A stretch of 64,000 bases of DNA from Priestia megaterium (GTDB taxonomy: Bacteria > Bacillota > Bacilli > Bacillales > Bacillaceae_H), in contig VTEF01000002.1 of assembly GCA_008180335.1 (NCBI GenBank), positions 309,973 to 373,972 of the forward strand, read 5' to 3'. The notes below the pieces were generated by a model, which was not told the DNA's origin, did no database searches, and worked only from the letters and a program-made list of their open reading frames with translations. Position numbers and translations under genes: made by a program. Shown piece after piece: positions 34,324 to 42,816 of the stretch (position 1 is its first letter; each line of letters starts with the position of its first letter).

Positions 34324-35592
34324 ATGAGATGGATCGTACTTGGGTTTTTATTTATTTTATTTTTAATTAACTTTGCAGACCGCTCTGTTATAGGCTATGC
34401 GAATATTCCAATTATGGAAGACTTAGGTCTTACCTATGCGCAAATGGGGCTAGTTGCAAGCTGCTTTTATTGGCTCTATTCAGTTGCCGGGGTTGCGGGC
34501 GGTGCATTATCAGATAAAATTGGCCCGAAAAAGATGTTAACTATTATGGCGCTTGCCTGGACTGTGCTGCAATTTTCAGCACTCGCTATTTACAGTTTTC
34601 CTTTGCTTATTCTGTCTCGTGTTCTTCTCGGTGTATTTGAAGGACCGTTTTCAGCCATCGCTATTAGTCAGCTTAGCAAGTGGTTTCCTCCTGAAAAACG
34701 CGGGTTTGCAATTTCAATTTTAAACTCCGGCGGTACGATTGGAGCATTTGTAATTGCGCCGATTGTCGTAAGCTTAATTACAGCATTTGGATGGCGTATC
34801 GCTTTTGGTGCATTAGGTTTGGTCAGTCTAGTTTGGGCTGTCATTTGGGTGTGGATAGGGAAAGAAAACCCAGCCAAAGAACCTGTTCAACAAGAGGCTG
34901 CCAAACCGAAAAAGCCTGCTCAAAAAGCTAAATGGAAAGACATACGACCGGTTTTACTTACACCGACTTTTATTTTTACATGCCTGGCTTATTTCTCTTG
35001 TGCTTCGCTTTTAACATGGGTGACTGCTTGGCAACCGACGTTTTTTATAAAAGTAACAGAAATGACGCCCGCACAAATGGGGTACGCTTCCGTTATAGTA
35101 GGAATTGGGTCAGTTGTTCTGAATGCTTCTCTTTCACTTTTTTCAGACCAGCTGTTTAAGAAAAATCAAAGTTACCGAATTTCACGTGTATTTGTAACAG
35201 CGATTGCCTTAGTTCTGGCAGCTTGTTTATTATTTACATTGACAACGATTGAGTCAGCTATCTTAGCTGTTGTGATTTTGACATTTGCAAAAGGGCTGGG
35301 CTATACAATCTTTGTGATGGGGCCGCAAATTGTAAACAGCCTGCTTCCGGAGCGAAGCGGGTTAATGTCTGGCATTCTAATTGGATTTGGAAACACAGCC
35401 GGCATCATCGTGCCGCTTGTGACAGGCATTCTTGTACAATCTGCAGCTGACAATGTCCGGATTGGGTTCAACTACTCGCTTATACTCGTCGCTTCGTTAA
35501 TGGTCGTTCTTGGTACGTTATTCCTGATTTTTGCAAAGCCAGATAAGAAAGTAACGAGCAGCCAGCTAGTAGAAGAAACGAGTGCTGTGTAA
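34324..35592 (+). CDS. MFS transporter, anion:cation symporter type
   Basis: An integral membrane carrier of 422 residues with 12 predicted helices and a hydrophilic Lys/Pro/Ala-rich central loop (about 180-200). The N-terminus INFADRSVIGYANIPIMEDLGL is typical of the ACS family (glucarate, hexuronate, phthalate and other organic anions). GALSDKIGPKKML is the conserved loop 2-3 motif. It has its own sigma-54 promoter and activator site, so it is co-regulated with the beta-oxidation operon and is the likely uptake system for its substrate. Confidence 0.9.
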   Translation: MRWIVLGFLFILFLINFADRSVIGYANIPIMEDLGLTYAQMGLVASCFYWLYSVAGVAGGALSDKIGPKKMLTIMALAWTVLQFSALAIYSFPLLILSRVLLGVFEGPFSAIAISQLSKWFPPEKRGFAISILNSGGTIGAFVIAPIVVSLITAFGWRIAFGALGLVSLVWAVIWVWIGKENPAKEPVQQEAAKPKKPAQKAKWKDIRPVLLTPTFIFTCLAYFSCASLLTWVTAWQPTFFIKVTEMTPAQMGYASVIVGIGSVVLNASLSLFSDQLFKKNQSYRISRVFVTAIALVLAACLLFTLTTIESAILAVVILTFAKGLGYTIFVMGPQIVNSLLPERSGLMSGILIGFGNTAGIIVPLVTGILVQSAADNVRIGFNYSLILVASLMVVLGTLFLIFAKPDKKVTSSQLVEETSAV

Positions 35593-35611
35593 GCGGCAGC
35601 CAAAGATAATA

Positions 35612-35661
35612 AAATCGCTAAAAACCACCTTATAGCGCATAAGGTGGTTTTTAGCGATTTA
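35612..35661. terminator. Strong hairpin terminator after the transporter gene
   Basis: A perfect 22-base-pair stem (35612-35633 with 35639-35660) around the loop AGCGC, with A-rich and T-rich flanks. Confidence 0.92.
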
Positions 35662-35780
35662 TTGCTGTCTGCAAAAATTCAGACAGCTGAATGCAGATGA
35701 TAAAAGGCTTATGTATAGATGGAAATATAGTTGTGAAGGCTTCTATTATAAGTGAGAATTTTTGAGATGGAGGATAAGCT

Positions 35781-36194
35781 ATGGTTTCATTCCGCGGAGA
35801 CGCTCATAAAATCTATCTTCGATTAAAAAAGGCAGCAACCAAAGACAAAAATTTAAAAAGTGTGAAAGAACTTGCAGAAATCGAGGAGATTCAACGTTTG
35901 TATGTATCACTTAACAGCAGCACATTACAGAAAATCTACTATCGTATGGTGAAAGAAAAGAATGGATCAGGCATTATTCCTGTATTTGTGTCCTCTGTGC
36001 CATGGCTTTTGTTTCTGTTTTCAAAACAATTGCAGCAGTTTTTGTTCAAAGAAGGAAGTTTCCTTTGGGTTATTTTTGTCTTCGTTTATATTTCAGTTCT
36101 AATCGTAAGCGTGCTTCTTCATTTTCGTGAAAAATCATGGGCGATGGTTCATACTGAAATCATTCAGGACATTTTAGAAGACCGAAAAAAATAA
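35781..36194 (+). CDS. Hypothetical membrane protein
   Basis: A 137-residue protein with a basic cytosolic N-terminal half and two closely spaced hydrophobic segments (GIIPVFVSSVPWLLFLFS and FLWVIFVFVYISVLIVSVLL), then a short C-terminal tail. AGATGGAGG precedes the ATG. I do not recognise the family. It stands alone downstream of a terminator. Confidence 0.65.
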   Translation: MVSFRGDAHKIYLRLKKAATKDKNLKSVKELAEIEEIQRLYVSLNSSTLQKIYYRMVKEKNGSGIIPVFVSSVPWLLFLFSKQLQQFLFKEGSFLWVIFVFVYISVLIVSVLLHFREKSWAMVHTEIIQDILEDRKK

Positions 36195-36337
36195 ACTTAT
36201 TCCTGTTTTCTATCGTAGAACAGAGCGAGTACGATGCCATTATTTTGACAGATTGTCTTTTTTGAAGGAGATCTTTGTCAGATGCCGTATAGTATTACTT
36301 ATGTATATCTAGCTAGCAATAAAACGCAGGGGAGCCG

Positions 36338-36463
36338 ATGAAAACATTCATTTATATTGTTAGGCATTGTGAAGCAGAAGGACAGCTTCCGAAAGCTCAA
36401 CTTACAGAAAACGAAGCAGTAACTGAACGGTTATGGAGTTTGCCGAGGGGGAATGTTCAATGA
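36338..36463 (+). pseudogene. Histidine phosphatase (phosphoglycerate mutase family), N-terminal remnant
   Basis: Only 41 codons remain. The start MKTFIYIVRHCEAEGQ has the RH active-site motif of the histidine phosphatase superfamily (commonly 180-200 residues), and the following LTENEA resembles the usual LTELG segment. The frame then leaves the family and stops, overlapping the next start codon. A ribosome site (CAGGGGAG) is present. Most of the gene has been deleted. Confidence 0.65.
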
Positions 36464-36795
36464 GTACAGAAACGTTACCAGTTTGGTTTTGGATTTTATA
36501 CTATCTCTTTTTTATTGTCACTCTAGCAGCCATCGTGTTTTGCTTAGCAAAAAAGAGAATGATTGGTTTGACGGTTGCAAGTTTACTAGTAACCATTACG
36601 CTGCCGGTTATTTTATTCATTAACTGTATAGGAAGAACAGAAGGTTTTAATGAAGGAGAATATGTGTTAGCAGAATTGCAAAGAGGAGCCGTTTGGGCAG
36701 TTTATACGGTACTGGGCTTTCTATTTTTAGCGGTATGGTGGTACTTGCTTTTAACAAGACGGCAAACAGCAAATAAAAAAATAATGATGACATAA
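36460..36795 (+). CDS. Small hypothetical membrane protein (three helices)
   Basis: A 111-residue protein with three hydrophobic segments (about residues 6-30, 35-55 and 78-102) and a basic C-terminus. ATG 36460 follows GAGGGGG; an in-frame ATG at 36433 lies within the preceding remnant. The family is not recognised. It may have been the downstream partner of the deleted phosphatase gene. Confidence 0.6.
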   Translation: MSTETLPVWFWILYYLFFIVTLAAIVFCLAKKRMIGLTVASLLVTITLPVILFINCIGRTEGFNEGEYVLAELQRGAVWAVYTVLGFLFLAVWWYLLLTRRQTANKKIMMT

Positions 36796-36895
36796 GCAAA
36801 TCTTTGAAGCCTCATGGACGAAGCTGTGTACGAGGTTTTTAGTTTCTAGTACGGCTAAAAGTATGCAAGATGCAAATAGAATAAAGGAGAAATTT

Positions 36896-37822
36896 ATGAA
36901 TGAACGTAAAACGGACAAGAAGTTTGAACAGCTGATCAAGAAGGTGGATTCCAAAAGCAGGTTGCTGCGAGTGTGGGAGTTAAAAGGCGGAGTTTCAGCT
37001 CAAGTAACAGGGCTCGAAATACTATTAGGCAATGGACAAAAGCAAAAACTAGTCGTACGTCAATATGGTAATGCTGACATCCAAGAGAATTCAAATGTTG
37101 CCTTTGACGAATTCGCGCTTTTAGAAATACTTAAATCTGCTGATATACCGGTTCCAGCTCCGTATTGCTTTGATCAATCAAGCGAGATTTTTTCTTCATA
37201 TATTGTGATTGAATTCATCGATGGCTGCACGGAATGTTGTTCTTCGAAATTAACGAATGTGACTTTTCAGTTAGCAGCTGTTTTGGCTAAGGCTCATCGT
37301 CTTGACTGTTCCAAATTGAATGTATCTTTTTTAGCAAAGCAGGAGGAAAGAGTGGCAAAGAAGCTTAGCAACAGACCGGTAGTGCTTGATGAATCGTTGG
37401 ATGAAGGAGTTATACGAACCGCATTAACAGCTGTGTGGCCATTGTCTGAACGAAACAAAAAGACGATAGTACACGGAGATTTCTGGCCAGGAAATGTATT
37501 GTGGAAAGGTGAAGAAATTGCTGCGGTTATCGACTGGGAGGATGCAGCGCTGGGAGAACCGCTTGCAGATCTTTCCAATGCCCGGCTCGAAATTTTGTGG
37601 GCATTCGGACAAGAAGCGATGAACGATTTCACTGATCAGTATCAATCACTCATGCCGGAAATTGATTACAGCCATCTTCCTTATTGGGATTTAGTTGCTG
37701 CATTACGGCCTGCTTCTCAACTGTCTTTATGGGGATTAGAAAAAGCGCAAAAACAAATGATGCGAGACCGCCATAAATATTTTGTTACTGAAGCGTTGGG
37801 CAAGCTCCCTCGACAGATCTAA
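36896..37822 (+). CDS. Aminoglycoside phosphotransferase-family kinase
   Basis: A 308-residue APH-fold kinase that transfers phosphate from ATP to a small molecule. The catalytic loop is IVHGDFWPGNVLW (HGDxxxxN type) and the metal-binding Asp is in AVIDWEDAALGEPLADL. The N-terminal lobe has LVVRQYG, with the probable ATP-binding basic residue. AAAGGAG supports ATG 36896; the upstream in-frame ATG at 36863 lacks a ribosome site. The substrate is unknown; antibiotic, choline or homoserine-type substrates are all possible in this superfamily. Confidence 0.82.
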   Translation: MNERKTDKKFEQLIKKVDSKSRLLRVWELKGGVSAQVTGLEILLGNGQKQKLVVRQYGNADIQENSNVAFDEFALLEILKSADIPVPAPYCFDQSSEIFSSYIVIEFIDGCTECCSSKLTNVTFQLAAVLAKAHRLDCSKLNVSFLAKQEERVAKKLSNRPVVLDESLDEGVIRTALTAVWPLSERNKKTIVHGDFWPGNVLWKGEEIAAVIDWEDAALGEPLADLSNARLEILWAFGQEAMNDFTDQYQSLMPEIDYSHLPYWDLVAALRPASQLSLWGLEKAQKQMMRDRHKYFVTEALGKLPRQI

Positions 37823-37870
37823 TACTTTTATATTAAAATATAAACATATGAGTCTTTTAAGGAGGAAACC

Positions 37871-38290
37871 ATGATTCAAGGCATTAATCATCTCTGTTTT
37901 TCAGTTTCGAATTTAGAGAAGTCGATTCAATTTTATGAAAATGTGCTTCAAGCAACCTTGTTAGTAAAAGGGCGGAAGCTTGCTTATTTTGATTTAAATG
38001 GAATATGGATTGCGTTAAACGAAGAAAAGGATATTCCGAGAGAAGAAATTAAAAAATCGTATACACATATTGCTTTTACTGTAAGTGATAAAGAATTTGA
38101 TCGTTTGAAAGGACTATTAATGAAGCAGGATGTCAATATCTTACCTGGCCGGGAGCGGAATGAACGTGATAAGAAGTCGATTTATTTTACAGATTTAGAC
38201 GGTCATAAGTTTGAGTTTCATACAGGTACATTAGAAGATCGGCTGCAGTATTATAAAGAAGACAAAGAGCATATGATTTTCTATACATGA
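37871..38290 (+). CDS. fosB: Fosfomycin resistance metallothiol transferase FosB
   Basis: Inactivates fosfomycin by opening its epoxide with bacillithiol or cysteine, needing a divalent metal. This 139-residue glyoxalase-fold protein has metal ligands visible as His in GINHLCFSV, His in SYTHIAFTV and Glu in [10 protein letters not shown]. The surrounding residues ([24 protein letters not shown]) match FosB rather than FosA or FosX. AAGGAGG precedes the ATG. Chromosomal fosB is common in Bacillus. Confidence 0.93.
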   Translation: MIQGINHLCFSVSNLEKSIQFYENVLQATLLVKGRKLAYFDLNGIWIALNEEKDIPREEIKKSYTHIAFTVSDKEFDRLKGLLMKQDVNILPGRERNERDKKSIYFTDLDGHKFEFHTGTLEDRLQYYKEDKEHMIFYT

Positions 38291-38510
38291 CGCTTTGCAA
38301 TCGAGGGAAATGATGAAAAAATTACTGTGAGTAATGGCTGGGTGTATATTCTCTTTTTTCAGAAAAATGACTAAATTTTATTGTTAAATAGTTTTAGAGA
38401 TGCTATATTTAGAGTGTGAAAGTGGTTACATGATACAATCATTCACAAGTCACAGCTTGATGACCTGTTGTATCGTCTGTGAGAAACTTTTGGGGAGAAT
38501 AGGATAATTT

Positions 38511-38819
38511 ATGTTTAGTAAAGACACGATTTATGTGATTGGAGATGCGAAAGCACCGCAAAGCAATCCAATTACGAAACAGTTTAATCAATATTTTGTT
38601 GCACTCGTTGTTAACAAAACAAATGGGAAAATCATTGATGCTGAATGCTCTGCAACGGTTGATTTAACAGTTCGGTTTATCAAGTCCATTTTTGTAGGAC
38701 GTCATATTAATGACCCTGACATTATGACTGATATTCTTGAGCGTTATTTTGGAGCTTCTCAAAAAGCGTTAATGGTTGCGTTCGGCGATGCCCAAAAAAA
38801 ATATAATCAATTAGTATAG
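38511..38819 (+). CDS. DUF3870-family protein (second copy)
   Basis: A 102-residue paralogue of the protein at 19620, sharing an N-terminal strand (TIYVIGDAKAP), a central IDAECSATVDLTVRFIKSIFVG with the same Cys position, and a C-terminal GASQKALMVAFGDAQKKY helix. It is separated from the next operon by a terminator but lies close upstream. The role is unknown; its repeated association with catabolic genes hints at a regulatory or small-ligand-binding function. Confidence 0.8.
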   Translation: MFSKDTIYVIGDAKAPQSNPITKQFNQYFVALVVNKTNGKIIDAECSATVDLTVRFIKSIFVGRHINDPDIMTDILERYFGASQKALMVAFGDAQKKYNQLV

Positions 38820-38844
38820 CTGCTTTATCTACATAAGCCTAGAT

Positions 38845-38886
38845 AAAATCCAGCCCGACGTTTTTTCGTTGGGCTGGATTTTGTTT
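38845..38886. terminator. Terminator after the second DUF3870 gene
   Basis: A 16-base-pair stem (38845-38860 with 38867-38882, one G-U pair) with T-rich flank. Confidence 0.88.
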
Positions 38887-38945
38887 TGTATAGAGTAAAA
38901 TGTGAGGCTAAAAACATGAAGATTATGGATGAAGGGGGAAATAAT

Positions 38946-40112
38946 ATGATTCAAGACGGGTTTATGTATGTAAGTGTATTAACGGCTTTTGCTGCGTTAA
39001 TGATTGCGATTGAAAAACGTTTTAGCACCAATCGTTTTTTCAAATTCATTCCTGGAATTGTCTTAATTTATATCGGGGCAGCACTCATGCAAACAGCGGG
39101 ATTATTTGCTGATAATGAATCGAATGCTGCAATGTATACAGGTGTGAAAAATGCGCTGCTGCCGGCGATGCTGGTGCTAATGCTTTTAAAGTGTGATATC
39201 AGAAGCATTATCAAGCTAGGTCCGAAGATGCTTGGAGGTTTTGCTGTCGCCGCTTTTAGTATTATGGCAGGGTTTATTGTTGTCTACGCGATTTTTAAGC
39301 AATTCTATGTTGAAGACACATGGAAAGCATTTGGCGCGCTAGCAGGCAGCTGGACTGGCGGATCAGCTAATATGGTTGCTCTACAAGGAATTTTAGAAGT
39401 GCCTGAAAACATTTTTGGCTATGTTCTGATGATGGACACGATTAACTATGCAGTTTGGGTTATGTTTATGTTTTGGCTTGTTCCTTTTGCCAATACATTT
39501 AATAAATGGACAAAAGCAGACGTAAGCTTTATTGAGAGCAGTGTCAATGAAGTGGCGGCTGCGAGTGAAAAAACAGAGTCAGGCCCGCAGTTTCAGCACC
39601 TTTTATACTTGCTGGGAATTGGGCTTCTTATTTCATCGCTGTCAACATTTATCGGAGGGCGCTTGCCGGAAGTAGGAGCGGTTATTAATGCAACAAGCTG
39701 GACGATTATGATTGCATCTGTAGTTGGGTTAGTGCTCGCCGTGACGCCGGTTGCAAAAATTCCGGGAACATTAGATGTCTCAAATGTCATGCTTTACATG
39801 ATTGTGGCACTGATTGCTTCTCAATCGGATTTTTCAAATTTAGCACAAGCGCCGATTTACTTAATTTCAGGCTTTGTCATTATGTTTGTTCACTTAGTGA
39901 TCATGTTACTGCTTGGAAAAGTATTTAAATATGATTTGTTTACGCTTGGCGTAGCAAGTCTTGCGAATATTGGCGGAATGGCATCGGCTCCAATGCTTGC
40001 AGCAGCCTATAATAAAGCGCTCATTCCAGTCGGTGTCGTAATGGCGTTAATGGGCTCATTTTTAGGAACCTATTTTGGAATGCTTGTTGCAAAAATTTTA
40101 GGCGCTTTATAG
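38946..40112 (+). CDS. DUF819-family membrane transporter (YjcL-like)
   Basis: A 388-residue integral membrane protein with about ten helices and a repeated GSWTGGSANM / GGMASAPMLAAAYN pattern, typical of DUF819 carriers. The start ATG 38946 follows GAAGGGGGA; the open frame extends further upstream but crosses the terminator region. It heads an operon with a dipeptide epimerase and a gamma-D-glutamyl endopeptidase, so import of peptidoglycan-derived peptides is a reasonable inference from context. No transport substrate is established for the family to my knowledge. Confidence 0.85.
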   Translation: MIQDGFMYVSVLTAFAALMIAIEKRFSTNRFFKFIPGIVLIYIGAALMQTAGLFADNESNAAMYTGVKNALLPAMLVLMLLKCDIRSIIKLGPKMLGGFAVAAFSIMAGFIVVYAIFKQFYVEDTWKAFGALAGSWTGGSANMVALQGILEVPENIFGYVLMMDTINYAVWVMFMFWLVPFANTFNKWTKADVSFIESSVNEVAAASEKTESGPQFQHLLYLLGIGLLISSLSTFIGGRLPEVGAVINATSWTIMIASVVGLVLAVTPVAKIPGTLDVSNVMLYMIVALIASQSDFSNLAQAPIYLISGFVIMFVHLVIMLLLGKVFKYDLFTLGVASLANIGGMASAPMLAAAYNKALIPVGVVMALMGSFLGTYFGMLVAKILGAL

Positions 40113-40145
40113 GAGAGATTAACCGATTGAAAGGAAGAAAAGAAC

Positions 40146-41219
40146 ATGATTATTCGAGATTTACACGTGAAACATCAAACGATTCCACTGTGTGCGCCGT
40201 TTAAAACAGCCTTACGGACAGCAACAGAAATTGACAGCATTGAGGTTGAAATCACCCTTGAAAATGGCATAAAAGGAAAAGGCGCAGCAGCCCCGACTTA
40301 TGTGATAACAGGTGATTCGTTACAGGGCATTGAAGCAGCATTGAACGGACCGATTAAAGCAGCGTTAATCGGTCAAGACATTACTCATTTTCAAAGTGTT
40401 TTATCTAAGATACAAGCTTGCTGTATCGGGAATACTAGTGCCAAAGCAGCCGCTGATATTGCCTTGCATGATGCATACAGCAAGTATTTAGGCGTTCCGC
40501 TTTATGCATGGCTGGGAGATAAGCAGCCGCTTTTGACATGCATGACAATCGGCGTGGATGCACCTGGAAAAATGGCAGAAGCTGCAAAGAAAAGTGTTCA
40601 GGATGGCTTTCGAATTTTAAAAGTAAAGGTAGGCTCAACGCCTGAACTAGATATTAAGCGGATTGAAAGCATTCGAGCGGTGATTCCTGATCATGTAAAA
40701 CTGCGTCTTGATGCCAACCAAGGCTGGAGTCCTAAGCTGGCTGTACAGCTTATCAATGAAATGGAACGCAAAGAGTTTGGCATCGAACTAGTAGAGCAGC
40801 CTGTTCCAGCTGATGATTGGGAAGGGCTGAAATTTGTGACGGAGCGAGTGAATGTACCGATTATGGCGGATGAAAGTTTGTTTTCTGCCAAAGATGCTTT
40901 AAAGCTCGCAACAGGCCGTTATGTGGATTTATTGAATATTAAATTGATGAAATGCGGAGGCATTAATGAAGCATGGAAGATTGCAAGCATCGCTGAAACG
41001 AATGGAATCGCCTGCATGATAGGCAGCATGATGGAACCTTGTCTATCGGTTGGAGCAGCCGCTCATTTTGCAGCGGCACATCCTAATGTTAAATACTTTG
41101 ATTTAGATGCACCTCTATGGCTTTCACAAGACCTTGATGTGCTTCAATACAATGGTGAAGAAGTATGCCTGTCAGATTTACCTGGTATTGGATGCGTTAC
41201 TGTTTCTGCAAAAAAATGA
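40146..41219 (+). CDS. L-Ala-D/L-Glu (dipeptide) epimerase, enolase superfamily
   Basis: Inverts the D-Glu of L-Ala-D-Glu released from murein peptides, so that ordinary peptidases can use it (the role established for B. subtilis YkfB). The KxK base is in ILKVKVGS. The metal ligands are Asp in LRLDANQGW, Glu in ELVEQPVP and Asp in IMADESLF. The opposite-face Lys is in NIKLMKCGG. The C-terminal specificity residues DLDAPLW follow the usual DxD pattern. The length is 357. Downstream by 31 bases is the matching endopeptidase. Confidence 0.92.
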   Translation: MIIRDLHVKHQTIPLCAPFKTALRTATEIDSIEVEITLENGIKGKGAAAPTYVITGDSLQGIEAALNGPIKAALIGQDITHFQSVLSKIQACCIGNTSAKAAADIALHDAYSKYLGVPLYAWLGDKQPLLTCMTIGVDAPGKMAEAAKKSVQDGFRILKVKVGSTPELDIKRIESIRAVIPDHVKLRLDANQGWSPKLAVQLINEMERKEFGIELVEQPVPADDWEGLKFVTERVNVPIMADESLFSAKDALKLATGRYVDLLNIKLMKCGGINEAWKIASIAETNGIACMIGSMMEPCLSVGAAAHFAAAHPNVKYFDLDAPLWLSQDLDVLQYNGEEVCLSDLPGIGCVTVSAKK

Positions 41220-41250
41220 ATGTAAAAGAATCGGATAAGGGAGAGAGAAG

Positions 41251-42270
41251 ATGAAGATAAAACATTTAGCGTTAACAATTGCCGCTGTTTTGCTTACCGG
41301 ACTAGGATCAGGGACACCAGCTCAAGCAGATGTTTCACCTGAAGAAAACACCGCATACGTAGATGTCTCTGTCGCAACGCTTTGGACTGGACCAGATAAA
41401 TTAAGAGAAGTAGATGCACCATCTGCAACCAACCCTGTTGATATGAAGAAGTGGACGACGTCGATGAGTCTTGCTCAAAAACTTCAGCTGTCAAGTGATG
41501 GCATGCTTGAGACACAAGCATTGTACGGAAACAAAGTGACGATTCTTGAAAGGAAAGAGGACTGGGTGAAAGTAGCAGTAAATGGCCAGCCGACTCCGCG
41601 CAATGCGTTAGGCTATCCAGGCTGGATGCCAGCTTCGCAGCTTATTTATAACGAAAAATACGCTCAAAAAGAGACAAAGCCATTTGTGTTAATTACGTCG
41701 CCAACGACTTATCTCTACAAGAATGCGTCGTTAAAACGAAAAGATATTGAACTTAGCTATAATACACGCTTGCCTCTTGAAGCAGAGACAAAGAACAGTT
41801 ACAAAGTAGTAAAGCCAAACGGTAAGCCAGCATGGATTTCCAAAGAGGCGGGACATGTGTACAAATCACAAGCTGACATTCCAGCACCGACTGGTGAAGA
41901 GCTAGTTGAAAGCGGAAAAGCCTTTTTACATTTACCGTATTTGTGGGCAGGTATGAGCGGGTTTGGATTTGATTGTTCCGGCTTTACATTTACCATCTAT
42001 CAGTCACATGGCATAACAATCCCGCGAGATTCTGGACCGCAATCCCGCTCAGGCGAAGCTGTAGAGATGAAAGATCTCAAGCTGGGTGATTTGTTATTCT
42101 TTGCTCATAACCAAGGAAAAGGCAGCGTTCATCATGTGGCGATGTATGCAGGAGATGGCATGATGATTCACTCGCCGAACTCTGAGCGTTCAGTTGAAAT
42201 CATTCCTGTTAACACAAAAGGATATATTGAAGAGCTTTCAGGTGCACGTCGTTACTTACCGCTAAATTAA
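41251..42270 (+). CDS. Gamma-D-glutamyl-L-diamino acid endopeptidase, NlpC/P60 (YkfC-like)
   Basis: Cuts murein peptides between D-Glu and the diamino acid, making the L-Ala-D-Glu used by the epimerase. A signal peptide covers about residues 1-26 (ending AQA). SH3-like domains cover about 35-215, and the catalytic domain about 220-339. The nucleophile is Cys in GFDCSGFTFTIYQ and the His is in SVHHVAMYAG, with the third polar residue His in MMIHSPNSE. Length and layout match B. subtilis/B. cereus YkfC (about 330). Here it seems exported. Confidence 0.92.
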   Translation: MKIKHLALTIAAVLLTGLGSGTPAQADVSPEENTAYVDVSVATLWTGPDKLREVDAPSATNPVDMKKWTTSMSLAQKLQLSSDGMLETQALYGNKVTILERKEDWVKVAVNGQPTPRNALGYPGWMPASQLIYNEKYAQKETKPFVLITSPTTYLYKNASLKRKDIELSYNTRLPLEAETKNSYKVVKPNGKPAWISKEAGHVYKSQADIPAPTGEELVESGKAFLHLPYLWAGMSGFGFDCSGFTFTIYQSHGITIPRDSGPQSRSGEAVEMKDLKLGDLLFFAHNQGKGSVHHVAMYAGDGMMIHSPNSERSVEIIPVNTKGYIEELSGARRYLPLN

Positions 42271-42273
42271 ATC

Positions 42274-42311
42274 AAAGAGGACCTTTGTGATCGCAAAGGT
42301 CCTCTTTTTGT
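42274..42311. terminator. Bidirectional terminator between the murein-peptide operon and the DUF1516 gene
   Basis: AAAGAGGACCTTTG (42274-42287) pairs perfectly with CAAAGGTCCTCTTT (42294-42307), with T-rich sequence after it. Confidence 0.9.
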
Positions 42312-42315
42312 ATCG

Positions 42316-42672
42316 TTAACCAAACAGATAGAGTCCAAGCGGCAAACAAAGACCCAGCAGGATTGTGAAGCCGACCATTCCAATGAAAAAATAGGTGCTT
42401 AATTTCTGATAGGTAGGATTGGCTGTCGGGATTAAATAGACTTCGATCACTGCAATGCTGCATATTCCGAGAAATATTTTAAAGACACTGAGAGTATTGG
42501 TGACATAAGATAATAAAATGAGCCCGGTGACCAAAATGAAAATATAGATTAAACGCAAAAGTTGATGGAAGATAAATGCTGTTTTCTGGTAGTTTTTAGC
42601 GCGTAAAACTTTTACGGAAATGACCAATGCAATCGCGCTGGAAACAGCAAACAAATGAAAAATTGTAAGCAA
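42316..42672 (-). CDS. DUF1516 (YisL-family) membrane protein
   Basis: A 118-residue protein with four hydrophobic helices. The ending VGFTILLGLCLPLGLYLFG matches the family end in B. subtilis YisL, which has the same length. GAGGGG precedes the start in mRNA sense. The function is unknown; it is monocistronic. Confidence 0.78.
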   Translation of the reverse strand: MLTIFHLFAVSSAIALVISVKVLRAKNYQKTAFIFHQLLRLIYIFILVTGLILLSYVTNTLSVFKIFLGICSIAVIEVYLIPTANPTYQKLSTYFFIGMVGFTILLGLCLPLGLYLFG

Positions 42673-42816
42673 CTTTTACCCCTCTTTTCTCCTTTTAAAA
42701 AATAATAGAAAATAAACTGACTAAATTATAACGTTGATTCTGTAAAATAGGAAGGGCAAGAGAGGAAAGGGAATTTGATACAATTTATTATTTATGCAAT
42801 AACAAGGAGTGATATT

